From assembly GCF_041929205.1 (NCBI RefSeq), contig NZ_JBHFNT010000139.1: a stretch of 64,000 nt of DNA. The stretch is one strand, 5' to 3'. Of this stretch, positions 15,909 to 24,367 are shown piece by piece; positions within the stretch are counted from its first letter, which is position 1, and each line of letters opens with the position of its first letter. The notes below the pieces were generated by a model. That model saw only the letters and a list, made by a program, of their open reading frames with translations, did no database searches and was not told where the DNA came from. The position numbers and the translations under genes were made by a program. The stretch is from Floridanema evergladense. Lineage in GTDB: Bacteria; Cyanobacteriota; Cyanobacteriia; Cyanobacteriales; Aerosakkonemataceae.

Positions 15909-17006
15909 ATGCAAACATTACCTTCATTACAAATCGGTCAACACATCGCCCGTTACCCCATTATTCAGGGAGGGATGGGTATCCGCATTTCTGGATCTAA
16001 TCTCGCCGCTGCTGTTGCCAATGCGGGAGGAATCGGGGTAATCTCAGCCGTTGGATTGGGGCTAAACTCCCCCTACTTCGACATCACCGAACCCAACGTC
16101 CGACTCAGACGAGAACAGTTTTTTGCAGCGAATCGACTGGCACTGATTGACGAACTCAACAAAGCCCGTGAACTCAGTCCTGATGGGATCATCGGCGTGA
16201 ATGTGATGGTAGCGGCAAAAGATTATGAAACTTTGGTTCGCACAGCAGCGCAACAGGGCGTAAACTTAATCATTTCCGGTGCAGGTTTGCCGCTTCAGTT
16301 GCCAGAATACACAACAGAATATCCAGAAGTGGCGTTAGTGCCGATCGTTTCCACTACCCGTGCAGCTAAGATTATTTGCCGCAAATGGGAGCAAAAGTAC
16401 AAACGACTACCGGATGCCTTCGTGGTAGAAAATCCCAATACCGCAGGTGGACATTTAGGTGCTAAGTACGAAGAACTGAACGATCCAGCATTGGAAGCAG
16501 AACAGGTAATTCCTGAACTGGTAAATTATTTGCAGCGGGAACTTGGTCAACCAATCCCGGTGATTGCAGCAGGCGGTGTCTGGGATCGCACGGATATCGT
16601 GAAGATGCTACAGTTAGGGGCGAGTGGAGTACAAATCGGCACTCGCTTTATCACCACAGATGAATGTGATGCCGACCTACGTTATAAAGAATTCCACTTG
16701 CACGCCCGACCTGAAGATGTAATGCTGATTTCTAGTCCAGTGGGGCTACCGGGACGAGCGCTGCGAAATCCATTTGTAGAAAAAGTGATGTCGGGTTCTT
16801 CTCCTAATGAAAAAGGGTGTTTGTTAAACTGCCTTCAAGTTTGTCGTTGCCGAGATGCGGGAGAACTTTACTGCATTGTACGGGCATTGGATAAGGCATC
16901 GCGGGGGGATGTGGAAAATGGTTTAGTTTTTTCCGGTAGTAATGCAGGAAGGGCCGATCGCATCATGCCTGTTGCCGAATTAATGGCACAGTTAGTGCAA
17001 TTTTAG
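15909..17006 (+). CDS. Nitronate monooxygenase / NPD-type FMN oxidoreductase
   Basis: The 365-residue TIM-barrel protein has IIQGGMGIRISGSNLAAAVA at the N-terminus and the FMN-phosphate regions IPVIAAGGVWD and GASGVQIGTRF. These are characteristic of the 2-nitropropane dioxygenase/nitronate monooxygenase family. A Cys-rich segment near residue 303 (GCLLNCLQVCRCRD) is unusual for simple nitronate monooxygenases and could hold a cluster or be redox-active. It is divergent from the hdr operon and shares its control region, suggesting a link to sulfur metabolism. The true substrate is unknown; enoyl-ACP reductase FabK-type activity is less likely. Confidence 0.75.
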   Translation: MQTLPSLQIGQHIARYPIIQGGMGIRISGSNLAAAVANAGGIGVISAVGLGLNSPYFDITEPNVRLRREQFFAANRLALIDELNKARELSPDGIIGVNVMVAAKDYETLVRTAAQQGVNLIISGAGLPLQLPEYTTEYPEVALVPIVSTTRAAKIICRKWEQKYKRLPDAFVVENPNTAGGHLGAKYEELNDPALEAEQVIPELVNYLQRELGQPIPVIAAGGVWDRTDIVKMLQLGASGVQIGTRFITTDECDADLRYKEFHLHARPEDVMLISSPVGLPGRALRNPFVEKVMSGSSPNEKGCLLNCLQVCRCRDAGELYCIVRALDKASRGDVENGLVFSGSNAGRADRIMPVAELMAQLVQF

Positions 17007-17017
17007 GCGATCGGCGG

Positions 17018-17560
17018 TTAGCTTATTTGAGAAAAAAGAGTTTGCCAATCTTGGACAAAAGATGATGGCAGGAATAAATTAATTGCTTCACCGTCCAAGG
17101 TTGGTATTGTCAATTTGAGGGGAATTTCTGCCTGCAACTGCGGTAATAAAGGCTGTATTTCATACTGTGCAACGTTAAGTTCGGGATTGCTAGGATCGGT
17201 AAAAATAGTCTGGGAAACATCAGTAGCAGTCAGCGTTTTACCCAGCGAATTAGTCAACAATAATGGTTTAGTATGGTCGATTTTTGCTATCCCTGGAAAG
17301 GCAACTAAACGCAGTTCTAAACTGCTTTTACCATTAGAACGAATGCGTTTGAAAGCGATCGCTTGCCAAGTATTTCCGTGTTGATCTGCAAGGGTTTGTC
17401 GGGATTGATAAACTACTTGTCCCGGTGCTTCTTCTATTTGGCGAATTGTAGCAGCTGCATCGGCAATGTTTACTATTCCTAACCCTAGTAATATAGTTAA
17501 TACTAAAGTTCCTTGCAATAGTAAATAGGAAAATATTTTTCTGACCCGATATCTGCTCAT
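17018..17560 (-). CDS. DUF3122 family exported protein
   Basis: This 180-residue protein has an N-terminal hydrophobic segment (YLLLQGTLVLTILLGLGIV) ending near an Ala-rich cleavage site (ADAAA). The cyanobacterial DUF3122 core follows: IRQIEEAPGQVVYQSRQTL, QAIAFKRIR and LRLVAFPG. Function is unknown. The ATG at 17560, preceded by GAGGAA, is chosen over an upstream in-frame ATG at 17593. It is the last gene of the long persulfide operon, 39 bases after the rhodanese stop. Confidence 0.75.
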   Translation of the reverse strand: MSRYRVRKIFSYLLLQGTLVLTILLGLGIVNIADAAATIRQIEEAPGQVVYQSRQTLADQHGNTWQAIAFKRIRSNGKSSLELRLVAFPGIAKIDHTKPLLLTNSLGKTLTATDVSQTIFTDPSNPELNVAQYEIQPLLPQLQAEIPLKLTIPTLDGEAINLFLPSSFVQDWQTLFSQIS

Positions 17561-17599
17561 TAAGTATTCCTCTTTTTTAGTAAGTGGCATCATTACATC

Positions 17600-18079
17600 C
17601 TATTTTTCTAAAGTTTCTCCAGCGGCTTTCCAACCTTGGATGCTAGGAGGAAAAGCCCGGATGTTAGTATATCCTAATATTCGCAAACTCATTACTCCCA
17701 ATGCCGATCGATAACCAGTTGTACAATAAAGGATTACAGGACGATTTTTGGGAATTTTATCGAGATGGGTGGTTAAGGTTTGCAAGGGAATATTAATAGC
17801 ATTGGGAATATGTCCAGAAGCATATTCAGAAGGTTGTCTGACATCAATTAAAAAAGCATTATCTTTTTTGACAATATTTTTCAGAGTATCTATCTTCATC
17901 ACCGTGTAATAATCTTTTGGAAGAGATGTCAAAAAACTATCGATCGCTCCCTGTAAATCAACCTCTGATTTCACCATTTCGGAATTTACAGCCGCCATTG
18001 CTGGCAGAGAAGTGATAAGACAGAAAGGGAAAATCAAAAGTGATAATCCCAAACATAAGGTCAGGAAAAATTTTCGCAT
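17600..18079 (-). CDS. Exported rhodanese-like sulfurtransferase
   Basis: The 159-residue protein has a signal peptide (MRKFFLTLCLGLSLLIFPFC, with cleavage probably after PAMA). A single rhodanese domain includes FLIDVRQPSEYASGHIPNAI and the active-site loop YCTTGYRS. It would carry persulfide sulfur on its Cys outside the cytoplasm, in periplasm or lumen. The ATG at 18079 is taken because the signal peptide starts there; a longer in-frame extension overlaps the upstream gene. It sits between a flavoprotein and DUF3122 in the persulfide operon. Confidence 0.82.
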   Translation of the reverse strand: MRKFFLTLCLGLSLLIFPFCLITSLPAMAAVNSEMVKSEVDLQGAIDSFLTSLPKDYYTVMKIDTLKNIVKKDNAFLIDVRQPSEYASGHIPNAINIPLQTLTTHLDKIPKNRPVILYCTTGYRSALGVMSLRILGYTNIRAFPPSIQGWKAAGETLEK

Positions 18080-18099
18080 TTTGTTTGATAATGATAGTT

Positions 18100-19092
18100 T
18101 TATATAGGTAGATTTTCTACCCAAGGTCTTGCTCCTGCTACGCGACGAATTTCTCGCCAAATTGCCGTAGCTGCTAAAGCGCCATCTCCTGCGGCGATGA
18201 TAACTTGATTTAATCCTACTTTTAAATCCCCGATCGCGAAAATTCTAGGATGAGAGGTACGGCACATTTTATCTGTAACTAAATTGCCGCCTTTTAGTTC
18301 TAGGTTAATTTCCTTCAGATAGGTATTGTGATAACGAGAACCCATTGAAATTAAGCCAGTTTCTAACTCTATTACCGAGCCATCTGCTAACTCAACTCCT
18401 GTCATTTGGTGACGTTGACCTAGAAATTGTTTGATTGGTGTCTCTATCAGCGGATAACCATGTTCTCGCAATTTAGTTTTTAGAGACTCACTAACAGAAA
18501 ACACTCCATGAGTAAAGATTATAATATAGGGCGTAAACCAACTTAAATTAAACACCATTTCCTCAATTGCCGCTTCACTCCCCGCAAAGAAACCACACTT
18601 TTTATCGGTCATTTCATAGCCGTCGCACACCATACAAACGTGCAAATTATAACCCGCATACTGATAAACATTCCGCATATCATCCAAAGGTGGTAAATAA
18701 TCGATAATTCCGCTGGCAGCTATTAAGTATTTGGCTCGAAATATTGCCTCAATACTATTTTGCCGACCTACTTTTACCCGCACTGCAAAGGTTTCTCCCT
18801 CATCAATAACTTCCTCAACAAAACCATTGAGAAAATCTCCATTTAAACTGTCGTAGTGTTCCTTTCCCCGTTGCAGCAAAACTCGACCCGGAGTGTCTGG
18901 TGGCAACCCTAAATAATTGTGTAATTCTTGCATCCAAAAAGACCTGGCTTTGCCTTTATCAATAATCAAACTGTTCAGGCGATAGCGCTGTAAGTAAATA
19001 CCAGATGAAAGTCCACCTGCACCACCACCAATGACGATCGCATCGTAGACTTGGTTTAGTTTTTCTTGAAAATTGCTTTTAGATAGTTGCAT
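18100..19092 (-). CDS. Thioredoxin-reductase-like FAD/NAD(P) oxidoreductase
   Basis: This 330-residue flavoprotein has FAD motif AIVIGGGAGGLSSGIYL near residue 18 and a redox CxxC in HVCMVCDGYE near residue 152. The terminal FAD motif is RIFAIGDLKVGLNQVIIAAG. The layout is that of low-molecular-weight thioredoxin reductases, but the CxxC differs from the usual CATC. The partner is unknown. In a persulfide operon it may reduce a thiol carrier or glutathione/protein persulfides. It is followed by the exported rhodanese. Confidence 0.75.
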   Translation of the reverse strand: MQLSKSNFQEKLNQVYDAIVIGGGAGGLSSGIYLQRYRLNSLIIDKGKARSFWMQELHNYLGLPPDTPGRVLLQRGKEHYDSLNGDFLNGFVEEVIDEGETFAVRVKVGRQNSIEAIFRAKYLIAASGIIDYLPPLDDMRNVYQYAGYNLHVCMVCDGYEMTDKKCGFFAGSEAAIEEMVFNLSWFTPYIIIFTHGVFSVSESLKTKLREHGYPLIETPIKQFLGQRHQMTGVELADGSVIELETGLISMGSRYHNTYLKEINLELKGGNLVTDKMCRTSHPRIFAIGDLKVGLNQVIIAAGDGALAATAIWREIRRVAGARPWVENLPI

Positions 19093-19209
19093 AATTTAAT
19101 TAATTCCCGATCGTTGCAAAAACTAATATTTATTTGTAGTTTATATAGGGGGAAAATCCCCCTACTAGTCTAATTCATCCTTTGCTCTTATTACCAGTTA
19201 AATTAAAAA

Positions 19210-19608
19210 TTAACTGGCATTTTCGCATTCGTGTCCTTGTTGATGCTGATGTTTTTCTTCATGTTCGTGTTCGTGACATTCCGGTTTACCTCTCACCAAA
19301 GAACCATCAAGATAAGCACTTACCGCTTTATCTAAATCGGTTTCTTCAGTGATAACAGCTTCAATTCCTTTGCGTTCCAATCGTTGCGCCAAACCGCGTC
19401 CCATTCCCCCAGCAATCAAAACTTGTACTTCATCTAAAGGATGGGGTGCGTGGGGAGAACTATTATGAAAAGAGGTTTCACGAGATAATTCCAACAGCTT
19501 TTTATCAATTATCTCTGATTCCTTAGTTTCATAAATCCAAAATTTTTGGCAGTGTCCGGCGTGTTGGGTGATTGTGGTTTTATTTTGGCTTGCTAGTGCA
19601 ATTTTCAT
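19210..19608 (-). CDS. NifX/NafY-type (dinitrogenase FeMo-cofactor biosynthesis) family protein
   Basis: The 132-residue protein has the NifB/NifX-like fold: KIALASQNKTTITQHAGHCQ, FWIYE, and VLIAGGMGRGLAQRLERKGI. It ends in a His/Glu-rich tail (HEHEHEEKHQHQQGHE) that could bind metal. Family members bind iron-sulfur or molybdenum cofactors; stand-alone copies also occur outside nif clusters. GGAGGAT precedes the ATG at 19608, which is preferred to a TTG two codons earlier. No nif genes are visible nearby, so a role in iron-sulfur or metal handling for the sulfur enzymes is more likely than nitrogen fixation. Confidence 0.75.
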   Translation of the reverse strand: MKIALASQNKTTITQHAGHCQKFWIYETKESEIIDKKLLELSRETSFHNSSPHAPHPLDEVQVLIAGGMGRGLAQRLERKGIEAVITEETDLDKAVSAYLDGSLVRGKPECHEHEHEEKHQHQQGHECENAS

Positions 19609-19631
19609 CGTCAATTATCCTCCGATTAAAC

Positions 19632-20063
19632 TTAAACTTTTGCGGTGATAAAATATTCGTGAGCGAATGCTTCTAACGGACAATTAGGCTTGTGTTCCAG
19701 TCCAAAAGCTTGCCGTTTTTCTAAATACTGTGGTTCCGTCCAATTTTGGCGATTTGCTAAAGCTAATAGGGTCATTACTCCGGCTCGTAAACCTGATGCA
19801 CAGCGAGTATAAATTGGCTTTTTAGCAGTATCAAGAGCTTGCATAAAACTTGGCAAAGTTTGAGGTGTGAGGTTTAAGCGATCGATTGGTACGCTAATAT
19901 ATTCAAACCCCAATTGTTTGACTTCTTCTGCATTTAGTTGATTGCCTTCACTAGCAGTACATAAGTCAATAATTGTTTGATAACCTTTTTGGGAAATTTC
20001 CTTGAGTTCTTCTGGAGAGACAAGATTACCAATAGCAAGAGATTCAGTTACGCTTTGAAACAT
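19632..20063 (-). CDS. DUF442 / beta-lactamase-hydrolase-like protein (phosphatase-like sulfurtransferase)
   Basis: The 143-residue protein contains SLAIGNLVSPEELKEISQKG and IDLCTASEG. A tyrosine-phosphatase-like P-loop CASGLRAG holds the reactive cysteine. This is the DUF442 domain that is fused to ETHE1 dioxygenase in the Blh protein of the BigR operon of plant-associated bacteria; here the two are separate genes in one operon. It likely acts as a sulfurtransferase with the persulfide dioxygenase. The ATG at 20063, preceded by GAGG, is chosen over longer frames that would overlap the Rieske gene. Confidence 0.78.
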   Translation of the reverse strand: MFQSVTESLAIGNLVSPEELKEISQKGYQTIIDLCTASEGNQLNAEEVKQLGFEYISVPIDRLNLTPQTLPSFMQALDTAKKPIYTRCASGLRAGVMTLLALANRQNWTEPQYLEKRQAFGLEHKPNCPLEAFAHEYFITAKV

Positions 20064-20110
20064 CGATTTTATCCTCATAAATTGCTGTTTAATTTCCGGT
20101 TTAATTTGAT

Positions 20111-20644
20111 TTAAACCCACCAAGGAGTTTCCCCAGTACGAGGGTCTATTTCTGTCCAAGGTGAAATCAAAATTGCATTGTCTTTGACTGCAATGTGAAC
20201 TAATTTGAGGGGGAGAGGTGCTGGTCCGCGTACCACAGAACCATCAGCACTGTAGCGAGAACCGTGACAAGGACATTGAAATTGTTGGTCGATTTCATTC
20301 CAAGGAAATGTGCAACCTAAATGGGTACAATTATCAACAATTCCGATATTGTCGATCGCGCCGTCTGGTTTCACAATTAAGTAAGTAGGTTCGCCAGCTA
20401 AACCAGCAACTAAAGCGCGAGTTCCAGCTGGTTCTGCTAAAATTTGGCTCGCAGGAATGAGATTTCCTAATATATCTTTAGCCAAAATTGCTCCGCCTTC
20501 GCTACTTTCTGTTGGTGGAATAAAATATTTTACAACTGGATAAAGTGCAGCAGAAGCAGTAGAGGCGACGACAGCACCAGTCAGAAAATTTAGCAACTGA
20601 CGACGCGACATAGAAGGATTTTCGAGGGGAAAACTATTATTCAT
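20111..20644 (-). CDS. petC: Rieske iron-sulfur protein, PetC-like
   Basis: The 177-residue protein has an N-terminal twin-arginine-type anchor (SRRQLLNFLTGAVVASTASA) and a Rieske domain. The [2Fe-2S] ligands are Cys106/His108 in CTHLGC and Cys124/His127 in CPCHGSRY. Length and layout match the cytochrome b6f Rieske subunit. Its place in a sulfide/persulfide operon suggests a condition-specific paralogue, perhaps one tolerating sulfide, but a housekeeping copy cannot be excluded from this window. AAGGAT precedes the ATG. Confidence 0.85.
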   Translation of the reverse strand: MNNSFPLENPSMSRRQLLNFLTGAVVASTASAALYPVVKYFIPPTESSEGGAILAKDILGNLIPASQILAEPAGTRALVAGLAGEPTYLIVKPDGAIDNIGIVDNCTHLGCTFPWNEIDQQFQCPCHGSRYSADGSVVRGPAPLPLKLVHIAVKDNAILISPWTEIDPRTGETPWWV

Positions 20645-20737
20645 TGTGAATTATCCTTTAATTTTTGATTCAAAAAAACAACAACGAGAATTATTTGTCA
20701 GTGCGTTATGAAACTTGCCTATTCTGAATATGAAATA

Positions 20738-22489
20738 TCAAACACATTCCAAAGTTCGCATTGCTCGATCGGTAGTTAGGAAAATATGGTCTTTTCCTAA
20801 TTCATCTATGAACCCAACTTTTAGCAATCCATCCATTACTGGCCCTTTGACTTCAGACATATAAAATTCAATTTCCCTAGTTTTTAAGTCAAGAATCAAA
20901 CTTTTTAGCGTTTCCAAAGCGCTACCATCGATCGAATTAACTGCACTACAAACCAGTACTAAATGCTTTACCTCTGGGCGATCGCTTACTGCTTGGATCA
21001 AGTAATCTTCTAGATATTTGGTATTGACAAAGTAAAGACTGGCATCGACCCTGACGGCTAAAACATGAGGGCAAGTTTTAACATCATGGCGCAAAACATT
21101 ACGAAAATGTTCAGTATTTCCTACTCTACCTACAACTGCAATATGCGGTTTACTAGTACGCCACAGATGCAATAAGATTGATACAGCAGCACCGAACAAA
21201 ATACCTTTTTCTACGCTAGTTATTAGGACGGCAAGAAATGCTGCTATCCAAGCAATACCATCAGCTTTATTGTAAATCCATAAGCGTTTCAAGGTAGCAA
21301 TATCTAGAAGTTTGCTCACAGCGATCACAATAATTGCCGCCAAACAAGCTTGAGGTAAGAAATAAAATAGCGGCGTTAAAAACATGACTGTAAGCGCAAC
21401 AATTAATGCCGTAATTATTGAAGCTAAAGGAGTATTAGCACCAGCAGAAAAGTTCACACCCGATCGACTCACGCCTCCAGCAACTGGATAACCTCCAGTG
21501 AAAGCTGCGCTAATATTTGCTACCCCTAAAGCAATAAATTCTTGATTTGCCTCAACTTTTTGCCGTCGCTTACTAGCCAAAAATTTACCAACTGAATATG
21601 CTTCCATGAAACCTACAAAGCTGATGGCAACAGCAGCAGGCATTAACATATTAATCGTATTTCCATCAAGATTAGGAAAGGTTAAAGAAGGTAAGCCTTG
21701 AGGAATCTTACCAACAACTTTTATTCCCGCAATTCTATCTAGGTGAAAAAACCAAACTAGCAGCGAACTGACAATTACTAGGAGAAGTGGCGCACTTTTA
21801 GTAATTGGCATTATTGTAAATTCAATAAATCCTAATTTTTTCAGGTACTTCCCCAACCATTTTGGCAAGTAAATCAACATTAAAATGCTGACAGTACCCA
21901 AAGTTAACGTAGCCCAATTAATTGCTGTAATTCCTTGGATCAGATAAGTTAGTAATTGAGGAAAAGATTCGGTTTGGGGAATTTTTAACCCTAATAAATG
22001 TTTAACTTGGCTAAAGGCAATAACGATCGCAGCTGCACTAATAAAACCAGAAATTACCGCTTGGCTGAGAAAATTTACTAAAAATCCTAACCGAAAGACA
22101 CCCATTAAAATGTCGATCGCACCAATCATTAATGCCAGCAATAATGCTAACCCCAAATATTGAGGCGTATTTTCAGCTGCCAAGGGAGCAATTGCCGCAC
22201 CAACCATCAATGAATCCAATGCTACTGGAGCAACTGAAATCAGACGACTAGTGCCAAGAAACGCATAAACTATTGGTGGCAAAATACTAGCATATAACCC
22301 GATTTGAGGTGGTAAACCTGCTAATAAAGCATAAGCCATTGCTTGCGGAATCAAGACAGTACCAACAACAATTCCAGCTGTTAAATCTCCAGCTAAATAT
22401 TCGCGTTGATAGTGTAAACCCCAATCTAAAATCGGAACAAATCGACTCCAGTTATCCAACCATTTTTGCTGTTGCGATCGTACAATCAT
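20738..22489 (-). CDS. SulP family anion transporter with STAS domain
   Basis: This 583-residue protein has about 11-12 membrane segments and the SulP signatures LTAGIVVGTVLIPQAMAYAL and GGYPVAGGVSRSGVN. A C-terminal STAS domain (about 440-570) includes LVCSAVNSIDGSALETL. SulP proteins move sulfate, bicarbonate or other anions. Set between YeeE/YedE genes and sulfur enzymes, export or import of sulfate or sulfite is the more likely role here, although cyanobacterial BicA bicarbonate carriers look similar. The gap to the upstream YeeE-type gene is 23 bases. Confidence 0.85.
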   Translation of the reverse strand: MIVRSQQQKWLDNWSRFVPILDWGLHYQREYLAGDLTAGIVVGTVLIPQAMAYALLAGLPPQIGLYASILPPIVYAFLGTSRLISVAPVALDSLMVGAAIAPLAAENTPQYLGLALLLALMIGAIDILMGVFRLGFLVNFLSQAVISGFISAAAIVIAFSQVKHLLGLKIPQTESFPQLLTYLIQGITAINWATLTLGTVSILMLIYLPKWLGKYLKKLGFIEFTIMPITKSAPLLLVIVSSLLVWFFHLDRIAGIKVVGKIPQGLPSLTFPNLDGNTINMLMPAAVAISFVGFMEAYSVGKFLASKRRQKVEANQEFIALGVANISAAFTGGYPVAGGVSRSGVNFSAGANTPLASIITALIVALTVMFLTPLFYFLPQACLAAIIVIAVSKLLDIATLKRLWIYNKADGIAWIAAFLAVLITSVEKGILFGAAVSILLHLWRTSKPHIAVVGRVGNTEHFRNVLRHDVKTCPHVLAVRVDASLYFVNTKYLEDYLIQAVSDRPEVKHLVLVCSAVNSIDGSALETLKSLILDLKTREIEFYMSEVKGPVMDGLLKVGFIDELGKDHIFLTTDRAMRTLECV

Positions 22490-22512
22490 TGTCTTTTTAT
22501 CAAGCAGTAGAA

Positions 22513-22926
22513 TTACTTTACAGAAAAGTTTTTAAAGGCTAAAGAACCGATAATGAACGCCACCACAAACAAAATCGGATTCCAAATACCTAACACTAAA
22601 GCAGTGATACTTGGCCCAGGACAATATCCAGCAATTCCCCAACCAATACCGAAAATAGCAGCCCCAATAACTAAAGGTTTATCGATATCTTTCTTGCTGG
22701 GTAAATTAAATGCGTCAGCAAATATTGGGTGAGGAAGTTGTAAGACAAATCGGAAGGCAATTACTGTTACCGTAACCGCACCACCTAACACAAATAATAA
22801 TGTTGAATCCCAAGCACCAGTAACATCTAAAAAGCCCAGTACTCGATCGCGATCGATCATCTGTGAAAGCCCCAATCCTAAACCAAATAACACTCCTGAC
22901 AACAGAGCTATTAGCTTCTCTTTCAT
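22513..22926 (-). CDS. YeeE/YedE-type (DUF6691) sulfur transport half, second
   Basis: The 137-residue protein has four hydrophobic segments. The N-terminus is LIALLSGVLFGLGLGLSQM, and the hallmark Cys-containing turn IAGYCPGPS lies near residue 104. YeeE/YedE channels take up thiosulfate or related sulfur species through conserved cysteines. In many bacteria the channel is split into two small genes, as here (PmpA/PmpB-like in BigR operons). It overlaps the first half by 4 bases at 22923-22926, implying coupled translation. Confidence 0.82.
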   Translation of the reverse strand: MKEKLIALLSGVLFGLGLGLSQMIDRDRVLGFLDVTGAWDSTLLFVLGGAVTVTVIAFRFVLQLPHPIFADAFNLPSKKDIDKPLVIGAAIFGIGWGIAGYCPGPSITALVLGIWNPILFVVAFIIGSLAFKNFSVK

Positions 22927-23351
22927 ATACTTAACCGTAAAACATGACGGACAATAAAAACTGTCAAGATAGCAGTAATCATAAAAGTGAGAACTGCTAT
23001 TAGCGATCGCGCAGATAATCGACCTAATCCGCACACTCCATGACCGCTAGTACAACCGCTACCCATTCTAGTACCAAAACCAACTAGAAAACCGCCAATA
23101 ATCATTGCCCAAGGGACAAATGTAGACTTAGGAGTTGGTTGAGGTGCTAGTACATATTCGGAAAATATTCCTCCTAACAACATACCCAGGATAAACATCC
23201 ATCGCCAAACTTCTTGCTTGTTAAAGGCGATCGCACCATTAAAAATTCCACTAATACCAGCAATTCGACCATTAAATGCTAGTAATAAGGTGGCACTTAA
23301 ACCGATGAGAATGCCACCAATTAAAGCATAAATCCAGTTAAAATTAGCCAC
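22923..23351 (-). CDS. YeeE/YedE-type sulfur transport half, first
   Basis: The 142-residue membrane protein contains GGILIGLSATLLLAFNGRIA and the conserved GTRMGSGCTSGHGVCGL segment with two cysteines. That segment forms the sulfur-relay path in YeeE-family channels. It is the partner of the following half-gene. It lies directly after the persulfide dioxygenase, an arrangement known from sulfide-detoxification operons. Confidence 0.85.
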   Translation of the reverse strand: MANFNWIYALIGGILIGLSATLLLAFNGRIAGISGIFNGAIAFNKQEVWRWMFILGMLLGGIFSEYVLAPQPTPKSTFVPWAMIIGGFLVGFGTRMGSGCTSGHGVCGLGRLSARSLIAVLTFMITAILTVFIVRHVLRLSI

Positions 23352-23362
23352 GATCTAAATCC

Positions 23363-24067
23363 TCAAGCTTCTGCCATTACAGCGACGTTTCCACATTTTT
23401 GATTAGCCGGAACAGCTTCGGCAATTTTCTTCGGATTCGGCAGATTCAAGTTATTCATTTGTTCAATAAAACTCGCCCGATCTTTACCAACGAATCTGGG
23501 ATTATATTGCTTTTCTTCGCCAATTGTAGAAACTAAATGTCCTCTGTAATCGTGACCAGGATAAACTAAAGTTTCATCTGGTAAAGTGAATAATTTTTGT
23601 GTAACGCGATCGTACATCAAACCCGGATCGCCACTTTGGAAATCAGTCCTTCCACAACCACGAATAAAAAGAGAATCTCCGGTCAGCAATATGTTTTGAT
23701 TGACTAAGTAAGAATTATGGCTGTCAGTATGTCCTAAAGTAGCGATCGCCAAAATTTCCACATCGCCTAATTTTAATACTTCCCCATCTTTAATAAAGCC
23801 ATTAGCACAAACAGCTTGGGCATTTTCTGGCACTATTCCATCACAACCTGTGATTTCCCGCAACTTACCCGTTCCCGTAATGTGATCGGCGTGAATGTGA
23901 GTTTCTAAACAATAGCGCAACGTTAATCCTAATTCTTGAATTAGCTTTAAGTCGCGATCGACTTGCTCGATTACCGGATCGACCAAAGCGGCTTCTTTGG
24001 TCTTCTCATCAGCAATTAAATAAGTATAAGTGCTGGTTTCTTTGTCAAACAATTGGCGGAATAACAT
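23363..24067 (-). CDS. Persulfide dioxygenase, ETHE1-like metallo-beta-lactamase fold
   Basis: The 234-residue protein has THIHADHITG near residue 56, GHTDSHNSYLV, TGDSLFIRGCGRTDFQSGD and YPGHDYRGHLVSTIGEE. These are the metal ligands and the glutathione-persulfide-binding features of ETHE1-type mononuclear iron dioxygenases. It would oxidise a thiol persulfide with oxygen to sulfite. It is the first gene of a ten-gene minus-strand operon and is divergent from the type II SQR, whose product persulfide it would consume. Confidence 0.9.
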   Translation of the reverse strand: MLFRQLFDKETSTYTYLIADEKTKEAALVDPVIEQVDRDLKLIQELGLTLRYCLETHIHADHITGTGKLREITGCDGIVPENAQAVCANGFIKDGEVLKLGDVEILAIATLGHTDSHNSYLVNQNILLTGDSLFIRGCGRTDFQSGDPGLMYDRVTQKLFTLPDETLVYPGHDYRGHLVSTIGEEKQYNPRFVGKDRASFIEQMNNLNLPNPKKIAEAVPANQKCGNVAVMAEA

Positions 24068-24367
24068 AGCTGGAGACTCCTTATCAATCTAAAATTGCTG
24101 GCTCGCTGTATTTATTTATTGTTTATATTGCTATATAGTAATTTAGATTCTATAATTTGACAAGAGCAACAAAAAATTTGGCAGAGGGAGTAGATTTACT
24201 TAGACTTGCACTAGGAGGTAGAGCCTCTGTTCCTCGTTCCCAGGTTCAACTAGGGAACGAGGATAGGGAGATTCTACCTCCCCTGGGGCAAGATTTGAGT
24301 ACTTACTAAATTTGCCAGAGCTTATTGATTAGCGATCGAACTCTTCTCACAACGAAAAAGAAAACTT
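24068..24367. promoter_or_regulatory. Divergent control region between persulfide dioxygenase and SQR genes
   Basis: This is an A/T-rich gap of 300 bases. Near 24125-24142 lies TTGCTATATAGTAA, a near-palindrome sharing CTATATAG with the hdr/NPD control region. It lies about 60 bases before the dioxygenase start. It is a candidate site for the ArsR-type regulator. A long imperfect hairpin at 24213-24282 lies on the SQR side. Confidence 0.45.
24213..24282. repeat. Long inverted repeat with GGAGGTAGA ends
   Basis: GGAGGTAGAGCCTC at the left and TTCTACCTCC at the right enclose a second pair, CTCGTTCCC and GGGAACGAG. The result is a nested imperfect hairpin of about 70 bp. It resembles dispersed cyanobacterial palindromes and encodes nothing. 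Confidence 0.65.

Noticed and set aside
19210..19608. Part of a nitrogen-fixation cluster
   Set aside because: No nif genes lie in the window and all neighbours are sulfur genes.
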